Shown: positions 54,399 through 63,700, counted from the first letter of the stretch. The stretch: DNA of 64,000 bases from Pleurocapsa minor GSE-CHR-MK 17-07R (GCA_019359125.1 JAHHHY010000001.1:1-64000); one strand, 5' to 3'. The notes: generated from the letters alone by a model not told the origin. Numbers and translations are program-made.

Positions 54399-55240
54399 CC
54401 GCTATGCGGATGAGTGTGCGCGATTTCCAGAAAATGAAACACGACGGCGTGCCGATCACGATGATCACGGCCTACGATGCCACCAGTGCACGCCTGTCTG
54501 AAATGGCAGGGATTCCGGCCATGCTGGTGGGCGATTCGCTGGGCATGGTGATGCAGGGCCATGATGTGACGATACCGGTCACGCTGGATGACATCATTTA
54601 CCACGCGCGCATCGTCACCCGCGTGACGAGCAAGGCCTTCGTGGCGGGCGATCTTCCCTTCATGACCTACACCATCAGCCCGGAGCAGGCCATGCACAGC
54701 GCCGCCCGCCTGATGCAGGAAGCGGGCGTGAGCGCGGTCAAGCTGGAAGGCGGCGAGAGCATCGCCCCGACGATCAAACGGCTGGTGGAAGCGGGTATCC
54801 CGGTCATGGGGCATATTGGACTGCAACCGCAGAGCGTGTACAAGCTGGGTGGCATGAAGGCACAGGGGCGCGACCTGGAATCGGCGCGCCAGCTGCTGGC
54901 CGACGCAGAAGCTGTGGAGCAGGCTGGTGCATTCGCCATGGTGATCGAGGCCGTGCCAGCGGCGCTGGCGCAGATGATTTCCCAGCGGCTGGAGATTCCG
55001 ACCATCGGCATTGGCGCTGGTGTGCACTGCGATGGCCAGGTGCAGATTTTTCATGACCTGCTGGGGCTGTTTGAGGAATTCGTCCCGCGCCACACACGCC
55101 GTTATGCCACGCTGGCCGATACGGCCAGGGGGGCGCTGTCTGCCTATCGCACGGACGTGGAATCACGCGCCTTCCCGACTGATGAGCAGAGCTTCTCGAT
55201 TCGGGAAGAAGTCATGACCGAGCTGCGCAAGGCGGACTAG
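54395..55240 (+). CDS. panB: 3-Methyl-2-oxobutanoate hydroxymethyltransferase
   Basis: PanB adds a hydroxymethyl group from methylene-tetrahydrofolate to ketoisovalerate to form ketopantoate. The motifs ITAYDATSARL, VGDSLGMVMQGH (metal/substrate), GDLPFMTY and IGAGVHCDGQVQIFHDLLG are as expected. Length 281 aa is normal. The gene overlaps the DUF2520 gene by 4 bases and lies 19 bases before panC. Confidence 0.95.
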   Translation: MTAMRMSVRDFQKMKHDGVPITMITAYDATSARLSEMAGIPAMLVGDSLGMVMQGHDVTIPVTLDDIIYHARIVTRVTSKAFVAGDLPFMTYTISPEQAMHSAARLMQEAGVSAVKLEGGESIAPTIKRLVEAGIPVMGHIGLQPQSVYKLGGMKAQGRDLESARQLLADAEAVEQAGAFAMVIEAVPAALAQMISQRLEIPTIGIGAGVHCDGQVQIFHDLLGLFEEFVPRHTRRYATLADTARGALSAYRTDVESRAFPTDEQSFSIREEVMTELRKAD

Positions 55241-55259
55241 AAACGGCAGCCTGAAGACC

Positions 55260-56141
55260 ATGCACATCATTCGCACAGCACACGAGATGCAGGCGCTGCG
55301 TCGGGCCATGCATGGCCGCGTGGGCGCCGTCTATACTATGGGCGCGCTGCACGAGGGGCATCTGGCGCTGGTGGCTGCTGCCCGCCACGCGCACGATCAT
55401 GTTATCGCCAGTATTTTCGTCAACCCCACTCAGTTCGCCGCTGGCGAAGATTTCGACAAGTATCCGCGCGACGAACAACGCGACCTGGAACTGTTTGCGG
55501 CCGCTGGCGTCGAGGCTGTGTTTATGCCGTCGCCTGCCGAGGTGTATCCGACCGGCTTCCAGACTACCATCCGCCTGTCTGGTGTCACGCAGGGGCTGGA
55601 GGGCGCGCGCCGCCCTGGCCACTTTGACGGCGTCGCCACAGTAGTCGCCAAGCTGTTTAATGCCACGTCCCCGCACGCGGCATTTTTTGGCCAGAAGGAT
55701 GCGCAGCAGGTTGCCGTGGTGCGGCGCATGGCGCGTGACCTGAATTTTCCGGTCGACATCGTCGTGGTGCCCACACTGCGCGAGTCTGATGGCCTGGCCA
55801 TGAGCTCGCGCAATCGCTATCTGACGCCCGCACAGCGGGCCGCGGCTGCCGTGGTGCCGCGCGCGATGCGTGCTGCTGTTGCGGCCTATGGCGCGGGCGA
55901 GCGCGAGACTGCCCGCCTGCTGGAGCTCGTGCGCCGGGAAATCAGCGCCGAGCCACTGGCATCGCTGGACTATGTCTCGCTCAACGACCCGTCCACGCTG
56001 CTGCCCAGCCTGGACAGGCTGGACGGCCCGGCGCTGCTCTCGCTGACGGTGCAGGTGGGCGCGACGCATCTGCTGGATAACTGCCTGCTGCCCGACAGCC
56101 TGAATACGCAGGATGGCCTGACCGCTGTGTTGGGCGCGTAA
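55260..56141 (+). CDS. panC: Pantothenate synthetase
   Basis: PanC joins pantoate and beta-alanine with ATP. The HxGH motif (TMGALHEGHLALV) is near residue 28, SIFVNPTQFAAGEDFDKYPR near 55, FGQKDAQQVAVVRRM in the middle and MSSRNRYLTP later. Length 293 aa is slightly longer than usual. panD is not adjacent, so beta-alanine comes from elsewhere. Confidence 0.95.
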   Translation: MHIIRTAHEMQALRRAMHGRVGAVYTMGALHEGHLALVAAARHAHDHVIASIFVNPTQFAAGEDFDKYPRDEQRDLELFAAAGVEAVFMPSPAEVYPTGFQTTIRLSGVTQGLEGARRPGHFDGVATVVAKLFNATSPHAAFFGQKDAQQVAVVRRMARDLNFPVDIVVVPTLRESDGLAMSSRNRYLTPAQRAAAAVVPRAMRAAVAAYGAGERETARLLELVRREISAEPLASLDYVSLNDPSTLLPSLDRLDGPALLSLTVQVGATHLLDNCLLPDSLNTQDGLTAVLGA

Positions 56142-56272
56142 ACTGCGCCATCTGGCCTACACGCTCCCCGTCTACATGGCGTATTTTTGCGCCTTCGATA
56201 CCCCATCAACGCAAAGCGGATGTATGATCAGGGTCAGATGATTCTGCTTGTGGCATGAATAAGGAAGACCTT

Positions 56273-56968
56273 ATGTTCTTCGATACGAACTATCTGCTGT
56301 TGGTGATGCTGCCGACGCTGATTTTGTCCGGGCTGGCGCAGATGTATGTGCGCTCGGCCTATGCAAAGTGGACGCAGGCGCGCAACAGCCGGGGCATCAA
56401 CGGCGTTGAGGTGGCGCAGGCGATCTTCCAGCGCACCAATGTGCGGCCGATTAACCTGCAGGGCACGCCGGGCGAGCTGACTGATCATTTCGACCCCGGC
56501 AAGAATGTTGTGCGCCTGTCTGCCGGCGTGGCCGAACAGCCCAGCGTGGCGTCGATGGCGATTGTGGCGCACGAGCTGGGCCATGTGCAGCAGTATCAGA
56601 CCGGCTCGGCGCTGATTTCCGCGCGTCAGTTCCTGGTGCCCGCTGTGCGCTTCAGCCCGATGCTGGCCTCCATCCTGCTGATTGCCGGTTTCGCGCTTCA
56701 GATTTCCGGACTGGCGTGGGCCGGGGTTGCGTTCTTTGCTGTGACGACCGTATTTGCGCTGCTGACGCTGCCAGTCGAGCTGGATGCCAGCAATCGCGCC
56801 ATGAAGCTGCTGGATGAGGCCGGCTTGCTGGCCAGCGATGAAGACCGCCGTGGTGCGCGCAGCGTGCTGAATGCCGCAGCGGCTACCTATCTGGCCGCCG
56901 CTCTCACGTCCGTGCTGCAACTGTTGTATTACGTCTCGCTGGTGTCCCGCCGAAGCCGCCGAAGCTAG
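56273..56968 (+). CDS. Membrane zinc metallopeptidase (YugP-like)
   Basis: This family has several membrane helices and a HExxH zinc motif, here AHELGHVQQYQ (about residues 100-110). A hydrophobic start, two central helices (about 121-160) and a C-terminal helix fit the YugP-like zinc peptidase group. ATG 56273 has AAGGA upstream; ATG 56255 is an alternative. It is alone, with a strong terminator after it. The substrate is unknown. Confidence 0.88.
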   Translation: MFFDTNYLLLVMLPTLILSGLAQMYVRSAYAKWTQARNSRGINGVEVAQAIFQRTNVRPINLQGTPGELTDHFDPGKNVVRLSAGVAEQPSVASMAIVAHELGHVQQYQTGSALISARQFLVPAVRFSPMLASILLIAGFALQISGLAWAGVAFFAVTTVFALLTLPVELDASNRAMKLLDEAGLLASDEDRRGARSVLNAAAATYLAAALTSVLQLLYYVSLVSRRSRRS

Positions 56969-56991
56969 GCAGTCGTCATCGACTCGGCAAT

Positions 56992-57022
56992 AAAAATGGC
57001 GGCCCGTCGGGTCGCCATTTTT
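56992..57022. terminator. Bidirectional intrinsic terminator
   Basis: AAAAATGGCG (56992-57001) and CGCCATTTTT (57013-57022) are perfect complements; A- and T-runs flank the GC-rich core, so the structure works on both strands. It separates the zinc peptidase gene from the convergent fabH. Confidence 0.85.
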
Positions 57023-57057
57023 CATTTGCATGGGTGCTTCACATAGTGAGCGGACCA

Positions 57058-58320
57058 TCACTCAAACGGCTCGCGTTCCACGCGTTTCCTCAGACGCTCC
57101 ATCTTGCCCTGCGGGCGCAGGCGACCGATCAGATTATTCAGGCGGCGCGAGACACGCTGCAGCGTGCGCCGGAACGTGGCCAGGTTGTAGGCAAACAGGC
57201 GGCGCTGGCGGTTGATGAAGTTGGTCGCTGCCGGGGCAGACTGGGGCGCGCCCCATTTCAGCACCATCGCCGCCCACGTCAGGCCGCCGCCAAATCCGAC
57301 AAAGCCCACGTAGTCGTCGGGCAGGATGCGCCCGGTCTGCACGGCCTCGCACAGCGCAATCGGAATGGATGCTGCCGAGGTATTGCCGTAGCGGTCGAGA
57401 TTCATCATGAACTGCGATTCATTGATTTTCAGGCTGCGTGCAGCGGCCTGCAGGATGCGAGCATTCGCCTGGTGCGGCACAATCACTTTCAGGTCCGACA
57501 CCTTGATGCCGGCCTGATCGGTGGCCTGCGTCAGGCTTTCACCGATCACGCGTGTAGCAAACTTGAACACCTCGCCGCCGTTCATATGCATCTTGCCCTG
57601 GCGGTGACCGTTGGCAATCTCGACCACGCCATCGATGTCGTTGCTGCCGAAACCAGGCAGGCCCAGCAGGTCGCCCCCGGTGCCATCCGAACGCAGGATC
57701 GCGCTCAGCACGCCGCCTTCGGTGTCGCTGGCGCGCAGCACGACTGCCCCGGCGCCATCGCCAAACAGGATGCAGGTGCCCCGGTCAGACCAGTCCACCA
57801 CGCGGCTCATCGTCTCTGAGCCGATGATGACCGCGGTGCGTATCGCGCCAGAGCGAATCGACTGGGCTGCCATCTGCATGCCGTAGACAAATCCGCTGCA
57901 TGCCGCGCTCAGGTCAAACGCCCCGGCGTTGGTAGCCCCCAGCCACGCCTGGATCAGGCTGGCGGTGCTGGGGAAAATATGCTCCGCCGACGAGGTGGCG
58001 ACGATCACCAGATCAAGCTCGGTGGGCAGCACATCGGCGATATCCAGCGCCCGCTGGGCAGCCTTCAGCCCCAGCGTCGCCGTCGATTCTTTATCGCTGG
58101 CGATGCGCCGTTCCTTGATGCCCGTGCGCGACTGAATCCACTCATCGGTGGTATCCACGATGGCGGACATGTCGTCGTTGGTCATGATTTTGTCGGGGAC
58201 AGCCATCCCCCAGCCGACCACGTGTGCGTAAATGCCGGTGTCCGGCAGGCCGATGGGCCGTCCCGCACGCTGCCCGGCGCGGCCGCTATTCGTGGTGGCC
58301 ATTCTCGCCATACTTGCCAA
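57058..58320 (-). CDS. fabH: 3-Oxoacyl-ACP synthase III
   Basis: KAS III starts fatty acid synthesis by joining acetyl-CoA or a branched acyl-CoA with malonyl-ACP. The Cys is in DLSAACSGFVYG, the His in VIVPHQANARI and the Asn in DRYGNTSAASIP, the normal catalytic triad. An extra C-terminal region of about 70 residues, rich in Arg and Gln, is not part of the usual fold. It is on the minus strand after fabF, with a 35-base overlap. ATG 58302 is an alternative start. Confidence 0.92.
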   Translation of the reverse strand: MASMARMATTNSGRAGQRAGRPIGLPDTGIYAHVVGWGMAVPDKIMTNDDMSAIVDTTDEWIQSRTGIKERRIASDKESTATLGLKAAQRALDIADVLPTELDLVIVATSSAEHIFPSTASLIQAWLGATNAGAFDLSAACSGFVYGMQMAAQSIRSGAIRTAVIIGSETMSRVVDWSDRGTCILFGDGAGAVVLRASDTEGGVLSAILRSDGTGGDLLGLPGFGSNDIDGVVEIANGHRQGKMHMNGGEVFKFATRVIGESLTQATDQAGIKVSDLKVIVPHQANARILQAAARSLKINESQFMMNLDRYGNTSAASIPIALCEAVQTGRILPDDYVGFVGFGGGLTWAAMVLKWGAPQSAPAATNFINRQRRLFAYNLATFRRTLQRVSRRLNNLIGRLRPQGKMERLRKRVEREPFE

Positions 58321-59548
58321 AAATCAGCACGGCGTTGTGCCCGCCGAATCCGAACGAGTTGCTCATGGCGATGTCAATCTTGCGCGCGACGCCCACCTTT
58401 GGCGTGTAGTTCAGGTCGCAGGCCGGGTCCTGATTATCCAGGTTGATCGTGGGCGGCACCCAGCTGTTACGGATGGCCATGATCGTGAACACGGCTTCCA
58501 CCGACCCGCCGGCGCCCATCAGGTGGCCGGTCATCGACTTGGTGGAGCTGATCGGAATCTCGTAGGCGGCCTCGCCCAGCGCAATCTTCATGGCGATTGT
58601 TTCCGAGGCGTCATTCAGCGGTGTGCTAGTCCCGTGCGCGTTGATGTAGTCAATGTCCTGCGGCGTCAGATTGGCATCTTCCAGCGCCAGGCGCATCGCC
58701 TCGGCCGCACCTTCGCCGGTATCCAGCGGGGCGGTCACATGGTACGCGTCGGAGGTCTGGCCGTAGCCCAGCACCTCGGCATAGATTTTGGCGCCGCGTG
58801 CCAGCGCATGATCGAGTTCTTCCAGGATCAGCGTGGCCGAGCCCTCACCGATGACGAAACCGTCGCGGTCTTTGTCGAACGGGCGCGAGGCACGTTCGGG
58901 GTCATCGTTGCGGCGGCTGATGGCCGTCATGTTGTTGAAGCTGGCGATCGCCAGTTCCACCAGGCCGGCTTCGGTGCTGCCTGCGATGGCCGCGTCAATG
59001 TGGCCATTGCGGATCATCTCGGCGGCATGGCCGATACTGTCGTTGCCGGTAGCGCAGGCGGTCGAGATGGCGAAGTTCGGCCCGCGCAGGCCAAATGTCA
59101 TCGAGATCTTGGCGGCCGGCGAATCCGGCAGCATCATCGGCACCAGCAGCGGGCTGACGAAACGTGCGCCTTTTTCCAGATAATCCTTGATGCCTTCGAA
59201 CAGCGTGGTGATGCCGCCGATGCCGGAGCCCATCAGCGCGCCGATGCGATACTGATTTTCCGGCGTGACCTGCAATCCGCTGTCATCCCATGCCTGCTTT
59301 GCCGAGTACAGCGCGAGCTGGGTGACACGATCGGTGCGGCGAGCCTCACGACGACCGAGGATGGCTTCGGGGTCGAAATTCTTTACTTCACCGCCGAAAT
59401 GGTTTTCAAGATGGGATGTATCAAACCGCTGAATCGTTCGGATGCCCGTTTTGCCTGCGGCGATATTGGCCCAGGCTTCATCCACGTTGTTTCCTGTTGG
59501 ACAGATAATGCCCATCCCGGTGACGACGACGCGCCGATCCTTACTCAT
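58286..59548 (-). CDS. fabF: 3-Oxoacyl-ACP synthase II
   Basis: KAS II elongates acyl-ACP chains. The active-site Cys is in STACATGNDSIGHA, the two His in INAHGTSTPLND and SMTGHLMGAGG. The 420 aa length is normal. The start has an AGGGAG site. It is read before fabH. The acyl-carrier gene and fabD/fabG are not in the window. Confidence 0.96.
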   Translation of the reverse strand: MSKDRRVVVTGMGIICPTGNNVDEAWANIAAGKTGIRTIQRFDTSHLENHFGGEVKNFDPEAILGRREARRTDRVTQLALYSAKQAWDDSGLQVTPENQYRIGALMGSGIGGITTLFEGIKDYLEKGARFVSPLLVPMMLPDSPAAKISMTFGLRGPNFAISTACATGNDSIGHAAEMIRNGHIDAAIAGSTEAGLVELAIASFNNMTAISRRNDDPERASRPFDKDRDGFVIGEGSATLILEELDHALARGAKIYAEVLGYGQTSDAYHVTAPLDTGEGAAEAMRLALEDANLTPQDIDYINAHGTSTPLNDASETIAMKIALGEAAYEIPISSTKSMTGHLMGAGGSVEAVFTIMAIRNSWVPPTINLDNQDPACDLNYTPKVGVARKIDIAMSNSFGFGGHNAVLIFGKYGENGHHE

Positions 59549-59605
59549 GCTCCCTCCAACGCGGAACCTGTGCCCGCAAACAATCTCATCTGCATTCAGA
59601 TGTTA

Positions 59606-59633
59606 ACCATATCAAAGCTTATGTAATACTCAA
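59606..59633 (-). promoter_or_regulatory. Possible fabF promoter
   Basis: On the minus strand TTGAGT and TATGGT (59628-59633 and 59606-59611) are 16 bases apart; matches are moderate. It lies 58 bases ahead of fabF. Confidence 0.4.
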
Positions 59634-59677
59634 GCTCTAACACCACGAGCGCCCAAGGGTTACTCGGTCTGCCGCCT

Positions 59678-59687
59678 GTGATATAAT
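59678..59687 (+). promoter_or_regulatory. Extended -10 promoter before the NDUFA9-like gene
   Basis: TGA-TATAAT has a perfect hexamer (59682-59687) with the TG extension at 59679-59680. The -35 is weak. It drives the gene at 59718 in the gap shared with fabF. Confidence 0.5.
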
Positions 59688-59717
59688 CCTGCGGCGATTT
59701 ACAGGAAGCGACAAGAC

Positions 59718-60671
59718 ATGATTCTGGTAACGGGCGGCACCGGCTTTATCGGCACTCAACTGGTACGCAAACTGCATGCCGAGGGCAGGGAATTCCGCCT
59801 GCTGCTGAATGCAAGCCGTGCCCGCCACGCGGCGACCCTGTTTGACTTTCCGGTCGATATCGTCGAAGGCAATATCCTTGATGACGAGTCGCTGTTCCGC
59901 GCGGTATCGGGTGTGCATGTCATCCTCCACCTCGAGAACGCGCAGTGGTGGGGCCGCCTGCGCGATCTGGAGCGCGTCGAGCTGAATGGCATCCGCAGCC
60001 TGATTACCGCTGCCCGCGCCGCCCGCGTGGGGCGCATCATCACGCTCAGCCATCTAGGCGCCGCCCCTGCCTCTGCCTATGCGCTGCTGCGCATCAAAGG
60101 CATGGTCGAAGAAGCGATCCGGTCCAGCGGGCTGGCCTATACCATCCTGCGCACCGGCCCGGTCTTTGGCCCGAACGACGCATTCTTCAATCACATCGCC
60201 ATGCAGATTCGCGCCAATCCATTCTTTTTTATGATGCCGGGTCGGGGTGAAATCGTACTGCATCCAATCTATATTGAGGATATCCTCGATGCGCTGGTCG
60301 GTTCGCTGTCGGTGATCGACACCATCGACAAAGTGATCGATCTGGGCGGGCCGGAATACATCTCGTTTGAAGACCTGATCCGCACAGTGATGCGCGTCAG
60401 CGGGGCGGGGCGGCCGATTATTGGGGTGCCGCCCTATCTGTTTCGCTGGCTGACGCAGTTTTCGTCGCGAGTGCTGCCGCGCTCCCTGATTACGCCGCAG
60501 TGGCTGGACCTGCTGGCGACCAACCACACAGCCCGCATTGGCAACGGCTACCAGTATTTCGGGATGCGTCCGGCGCGGCTGGAAGACACCCTGCTGACCT
60601 ACATGCGGGGTCGACCGTATGCGCGCATGCTGCTGGCACGTACCTTCCGGCGACGTCCGCGTGTTCTCTGA
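59718..60671 (+). CDS. NAD(P)-binding protein, NDUFA9-like atypical SDR
   Basis: The protein opens with ILVTGGTGFIGTQLVRKL and contains LSHLGAAPASAYALLRIKGMVEEAIRSSGLAYTILRTGPVFGPND, a pattern typical of complex I subunit NDUFA9-like SDRs and related quinone/lipid-associated reductases. Length of 317 aa fits. The role is unknown; a link with the NADH/quinone enzyme at the end of the window is speculative. Confidence 0.84.
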   Translation: MILVTGGTGFIGTQLVRKLHAEGREFRLLLNASRARHAATLFDFPVDIVEGNILDDESLFRAVSGVHVILHLENAQWWGRLRDLERVELNGIRSLITAARAARVGRIITLSHLGAAPASAYALLRIKGMVEEAIRSSGLAYTILRTGPVFGPNDAFFNHIAMQIRANPFFFMMPGRGEIVLHPIYIEDILDALVGSLSVIDTIDKVIDLGGPEYISFEDLIRTVMRVSGAGRPIIGVPPYLFRWLTQFSSRVLPRSLITPQWLDLLATNHTARIGNGYQYFGMRPARLEDTLLTYMRGRPYARMLLARTFRRRPRVL

Positions 60672-60709
60672 ATGATTCGAACCAAGTGAACTTAGCGATT
60701 GTGAGGCCG

Positions 60710-61624
60710 ATGAATATGGCGGAAATCAGTATCAAGGCGCTGAAAGACCTGCAAGAGATGCACGCGGTGGTCGAGCTGCAGCGGGCGTACTGGGGAGACA
60801 GCCTGGAATCAGTGATTCCAGCGCATATGCTGTTTTCGATTGCCCGCCATGGGGGCCATGTGTTGACCGCCTACGACGGTGTGCAGCCGGTGGGCGTGCT
60901 GGTGGGCTTCATCGGCACGGGCGATCAACTGAACAATCCGCGCCCGGCGATGACCAACCTGCAGGTCGTCAGCAAGCGCATGGTGGTGCTGCCGGAGTAT
61001 CGCGGGTCTGGCGTGGGCTACAGGCTGAAGCTGGCTCAGCGCGATATGGCTATCGCCCAGGGCATCCGCCTCGTGGAGTGGACGTTTGACCCGCTGCTCA
61101 GCCTGAATGCGCACCTGAATGTGCGCAAGCTGGGCGTCATCTGCTCGCACTATCTGCAGGATTACTACGGCACCGCCGACACGGGTGGCCTGACCGTGCT
61201 TGGCTCTTCGGACCGGCTGGTGGCCGAGTGGTGGGTGACCAACCGGCGCGTGGAAGAACGGCTGAAGGGCTCGCGCCCGCCGCTGACGATGCAGCAGTAT
61301 CTGGAGGCCGCTGCCCCGCTGGTAAATGCCTCGCAGGTGACCAGCGACGGCATGATGCTGCCAAATACGGAAGATACACTGATGGACTTGCAGGGGCGCT
61401 CGATGGCGCTGCTGGAAGTGCCGCTGAATTTTCCTGATCTGGTGCGCGACAGCGCGGCCCTGGCCGGCCGCTGGCGCACGCACACGCGCGCGCTTTTCAT
61501 GCAGTTATTCAATCGCGGCTTCGTGGTGACCGATTTCGTACGCGCAAAATACGAGAACCGTGAACGTGGTATGTATGTGCTGAGCTACAACGGCCCGCAA
61601 AGTGACACAAGCCTGCTAAACTGA
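60710..61624 (+). CDS. GNAT-family protein linked to an NSAR/OSBS enolase (probable N-succinyltransferase)
   Basis: The N-terminal half has a GNAT pattern with VGVLVGFIGTGDQ and the later MVVLPEYRGSGVGYRLKLAQRDMA acyl-CoA loop. This is the COG3375-like type. ATG 60710 has GAGG upstream; the longer frame starting at 60500 overlaps the previous gene and is not supported. It is 45 bases before the enolase-superfamily gene. In Geobacillus a GNAT of this kind and NSAR act with a desuccinylase to turn D- into L-amino acids, which I take as the best guess here. Confidence 0.8.
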   Translation: MNMAEISIKALKDLQEMHAVVELQRAYWGDSLESVIPAHMLFSIARHGGHVLTAYDGVQPVGVLVGFIGTGDQLNNPRPAMTNLQVVSKRMVVLPEYRGSGVGYRLKLAQRDMAIAQGIRLVEWTFDPLLSLNAHLNVRKLGVICSHYLQDYYGTADTGGLTVLGSSDRLVAEWWVTNRRVEERLKGSRPPLTMQQYLEAAAPLVNASQVTSDGMMLPNTEDTLMDLQGRSMALLEVPLNFPDLVRDSAALAGRWRTHTRALFMQLFNRGFVVTDFVRAKYENRERGMYVLSYNGPQSDTSLLN

Positions 61625-61669
61625 GTGCGATTCGTCCCGCCAGCGGGACCCTAAAAAAGAAGGAAGCTG

Positions 61670-62821
61670 ATGCGCAGTATCACTGTAAAACACATTGACC
61701 TGTTTTCCATCGCGATGCCATTTGTCGAGAAGCTGCGCACCAGCTTTGGCGAAGAGCCGTTCAAGACAGCCGTCATCGTGCGCCTGACGACCGACGACGG
61801 CCTGGTGGGCTGGGGCGAAGCGCCGCTGGAGATTCATCCGGGCTACAGCTATGAGACGATGGGCACCGGCCAGCATGTGCTGCGCGAGTTTCTGGTGCCC
61901 GCGCTGCTGGGCCAGGTGATTGCCGACCCGACCGACGTGCCCGCGCTGCTGGGCCACACCCGCGGGCATCCGCTGAGCAAACACGCGCTGGAAAGCGCTG
62001 TGTGGGATGTGTGGGCGCAGGCCAATAACCTGTCGCTGGCGGGCGCATTCGCGGCGCATCTGCCTGACGGACATGCCTCGCGCGGGCGCGCCAAAGTGGG
62101 CGTGAGCATCGGCATCAAGCCGAGTGTGGACGAGACCATCGCGGTGATTCGCAAGCGCCTTGATGAAGGCTACGCGCGGATCAAGCTCAAGATTCAGCCA
62201 GGCTGGGACGTGCAGCTTGCGCGCGGCGTTCGCGCCGCTTTCCCCGAAATCATGCTGATGCTGGACGCCAACAGCGCGTATTCGCTGGCCGACGCCGAGT
62301 ATCTGAAGCAGATGGACGAATTCAACCTGCTGATGCTGGAGCAACCGCTGGGCTACACCGATATCTACGAACACAGCAAGCTTCAGCCGCAGCTCAGCAC
62401 ACCCATTTGCCTGGATGAAAGCATCCACAGCGCCAATGATGCGCGTATGGCGCTGAGCATCGGCGCGGCAAAAATCATCAATCTGAAGCCGTCGCGCGTG
62501 AGTGGTTTCAGCGAGAGCCTCGAAATCTATAAGGTGTGCGTGGAGCATGGTGCGCCGCTGTGGGTGGGCGGCATGATGGAAACCGGCATCGGCCGCGCAG
62601 CCAATGTCGCTTTTGCCTCGCTGCCGGGCGTGACGCTGCCGTGCGATATTTCAGCGACCAGCCGTTATTATTTGCAGGACCTGACCGAACCGCCGTTTGA
62701 GCTGCAACCAGACAGCACGCTGCTGGTGCCGGATGGTCTGGGGCTGGGCGTGGCCGTGCACGAAGACCGCATCAGCCGTGCCGCCGGGCTGTGGCAGTCG
62801 GAGTATCCATACAAGGCATAG
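61670..62821 (+). CDS. Enolase-superfamily NSAR/OSBS (N-succinyl amino acid racemase or o-succinylbenzoate synthase)
   Basis: The two catalytic lysines are visible in RIKLKIQPG (about residue 167) and INLKPSRVSGF (about 267), and metal-binding acidic residues lie in MLDAN, LEQPL and CLDESI. Length 383 aa is normal. The family mixes o-succinylbenzoate synthase (menC) with N-succinyl amino acid racemase, and sequence alone does not separate them. The adjacent GNAT favours the racemase role. No other menaquinone gene is in the window. Confidence 0.85.
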   Translation: MRSITVKHIDLFSIAMPFVEKLRTSFGEEPFKTAVIVRLTTDDGLVGWGEAPLEIHPGYSYETMGTGQHVLREFLVPALLGQVIADPTDVPALLGHTRGHPLSKHALESAVWDVWAQANNLSLAGAFAAHLPDGHASRGRAKVGVSIGIKPSVDETIAVIRKRLDEGYARIKLKIQPGWDVQLARGVRAAFPEIMLMLDANSAYSLADAEYLKQMDEFNLLMLEQPLGYTDIYEHSKLQPQLSTPICLDESIHSANDARMALSIGAAKIINLKPSRVSGFSESLEIYKVCVEHGAPLWVGGMMETGIGRAANVAFASLPGVTLPCDISATSRYYLQDLTEPPFELQPDSTLLVPDGLGLGVAVHEDRISRAAGLWQSEYPYKA

Positions 62822-62866
62822 TGCTGCGCAGGTAGTGCTGAATCGACGGGGGCTGAGGGGAAGATC

Positions 62867-63700
62867 ATGGCGCTGGAAAACACGAAAGTCGCATTTATCG
62901 GTAGCGGTGTGATGGCCGAGGCGATGATGAAAGGTCTGGTTCATCAGGGCCTGCTGACGGGCGACCAGATCGTCGCGTCTGACCCGCGTAAAGAGCGCGG
63001 CCACGAGCTGGTGGCCCGCTATGGCGTGAACTTCAGCGCGAATAATGCCGAAGCGGCGCACGGCGCGCAGATCGTCGTCATCTCCACCAAGCCGCAGGTT
63101 GTGGGCGAGGTTGCTAAGAGCATGGCTGGCGCGGCCAAAGACGCTTCGCTGGTGCTGAGTATTCTGGCGGGCGTGCGCATCAGCACCCTGCAAAAGCTGT
63201 TCCAGAACCCAAGTATTGTGCGCGCCATGCCCAATACTCCGGCGCAGATTGGCCAGGGCATCACGGTGTGGACGGCGACGAGTGACGTGGCGCAGGCGCA
63301 GCACGACCAGGCGCGGGCATTGCTGGGCGCGCTGGGCGACGAAATCAATGTCGATGACGAGAAGTATCTGGATATGGCGACGGCGCTCAGCGGCAGCGGC
63401 CCGGCTTATGTGTTCCTGGTCATGGAGGCGCTGATCGACGCGGGCGTGCACATGGGCTTCTCGCGCCGCGACGCCGAAAAGCTGGTGCTGCAAACGATGC
63501 GCGGCTCGGTGGAGTATGCGATGCAGAGCAATATGCACACCGCGCCGCTGCGTAACCAGGTGACCAGCCCCGGCGGCACCAGCGCTGCCGCACTGTATGA
63601 GCTGGAGAAGGGCGGCCTGCGCACGGTCATCGCTGATGGCGTGTGGGCGGCCTTCAGGCGGTCGATTGAACTGGGCGACGCCAGCGAACAAAAACTGTAG
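62867..63700 (+). CDS. proC: Pyrroline-5-carboxylate reductase
   Basis: ProC makes proline from pyrroline-5-carboxylate with NAD(P)H. The Rossmann start KVAFIGSGVMAEAMMKGL, the RAMPNTPAQIGQG substrate segment and TALSGSGPAYVFLVMEAL are conserved. QVTSPGGTSAAAL near the C-terminus closes the family pattern. Length 277 aa is slightly long. It lies 45 bases after the NSAR gene. No proA/proB nearby. Confidence 0.95.
   Translation: MALENTKVAFIGSGVMAEAMMKGLVHQGLLTGDQIVASDPRKERGHELVARYGVNFSANNAEAAHGAQIVVISTKPQVVGEVAKSMAGAAKDASLVLSILAGVRISTLQKLFQNPSIVRAMPNTPAQIGQGITVWTATSDVAQAQHDQARALLGALGDEINVDDEKYLDMATALSGSGPAYVFLVMEALIDAGVHMGFSRRDAEKLVLQTMRGSVEYAMQSNMHTAPLRNQVTSPGGTSAAALYELEKGGLRTVIADGVWAAFRRSIELGDASEQKL

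Noticed and set aside
61634-61649. A perfect GTCCCGC/GCGGGAC palindrome between the GNAT and NSAR genes
   Set aside because: The loop is two bases and no T-run follows, so it is not a good terminator, and the two genes look co-transcribed. I leave it as possible chance in high-GC DNA.
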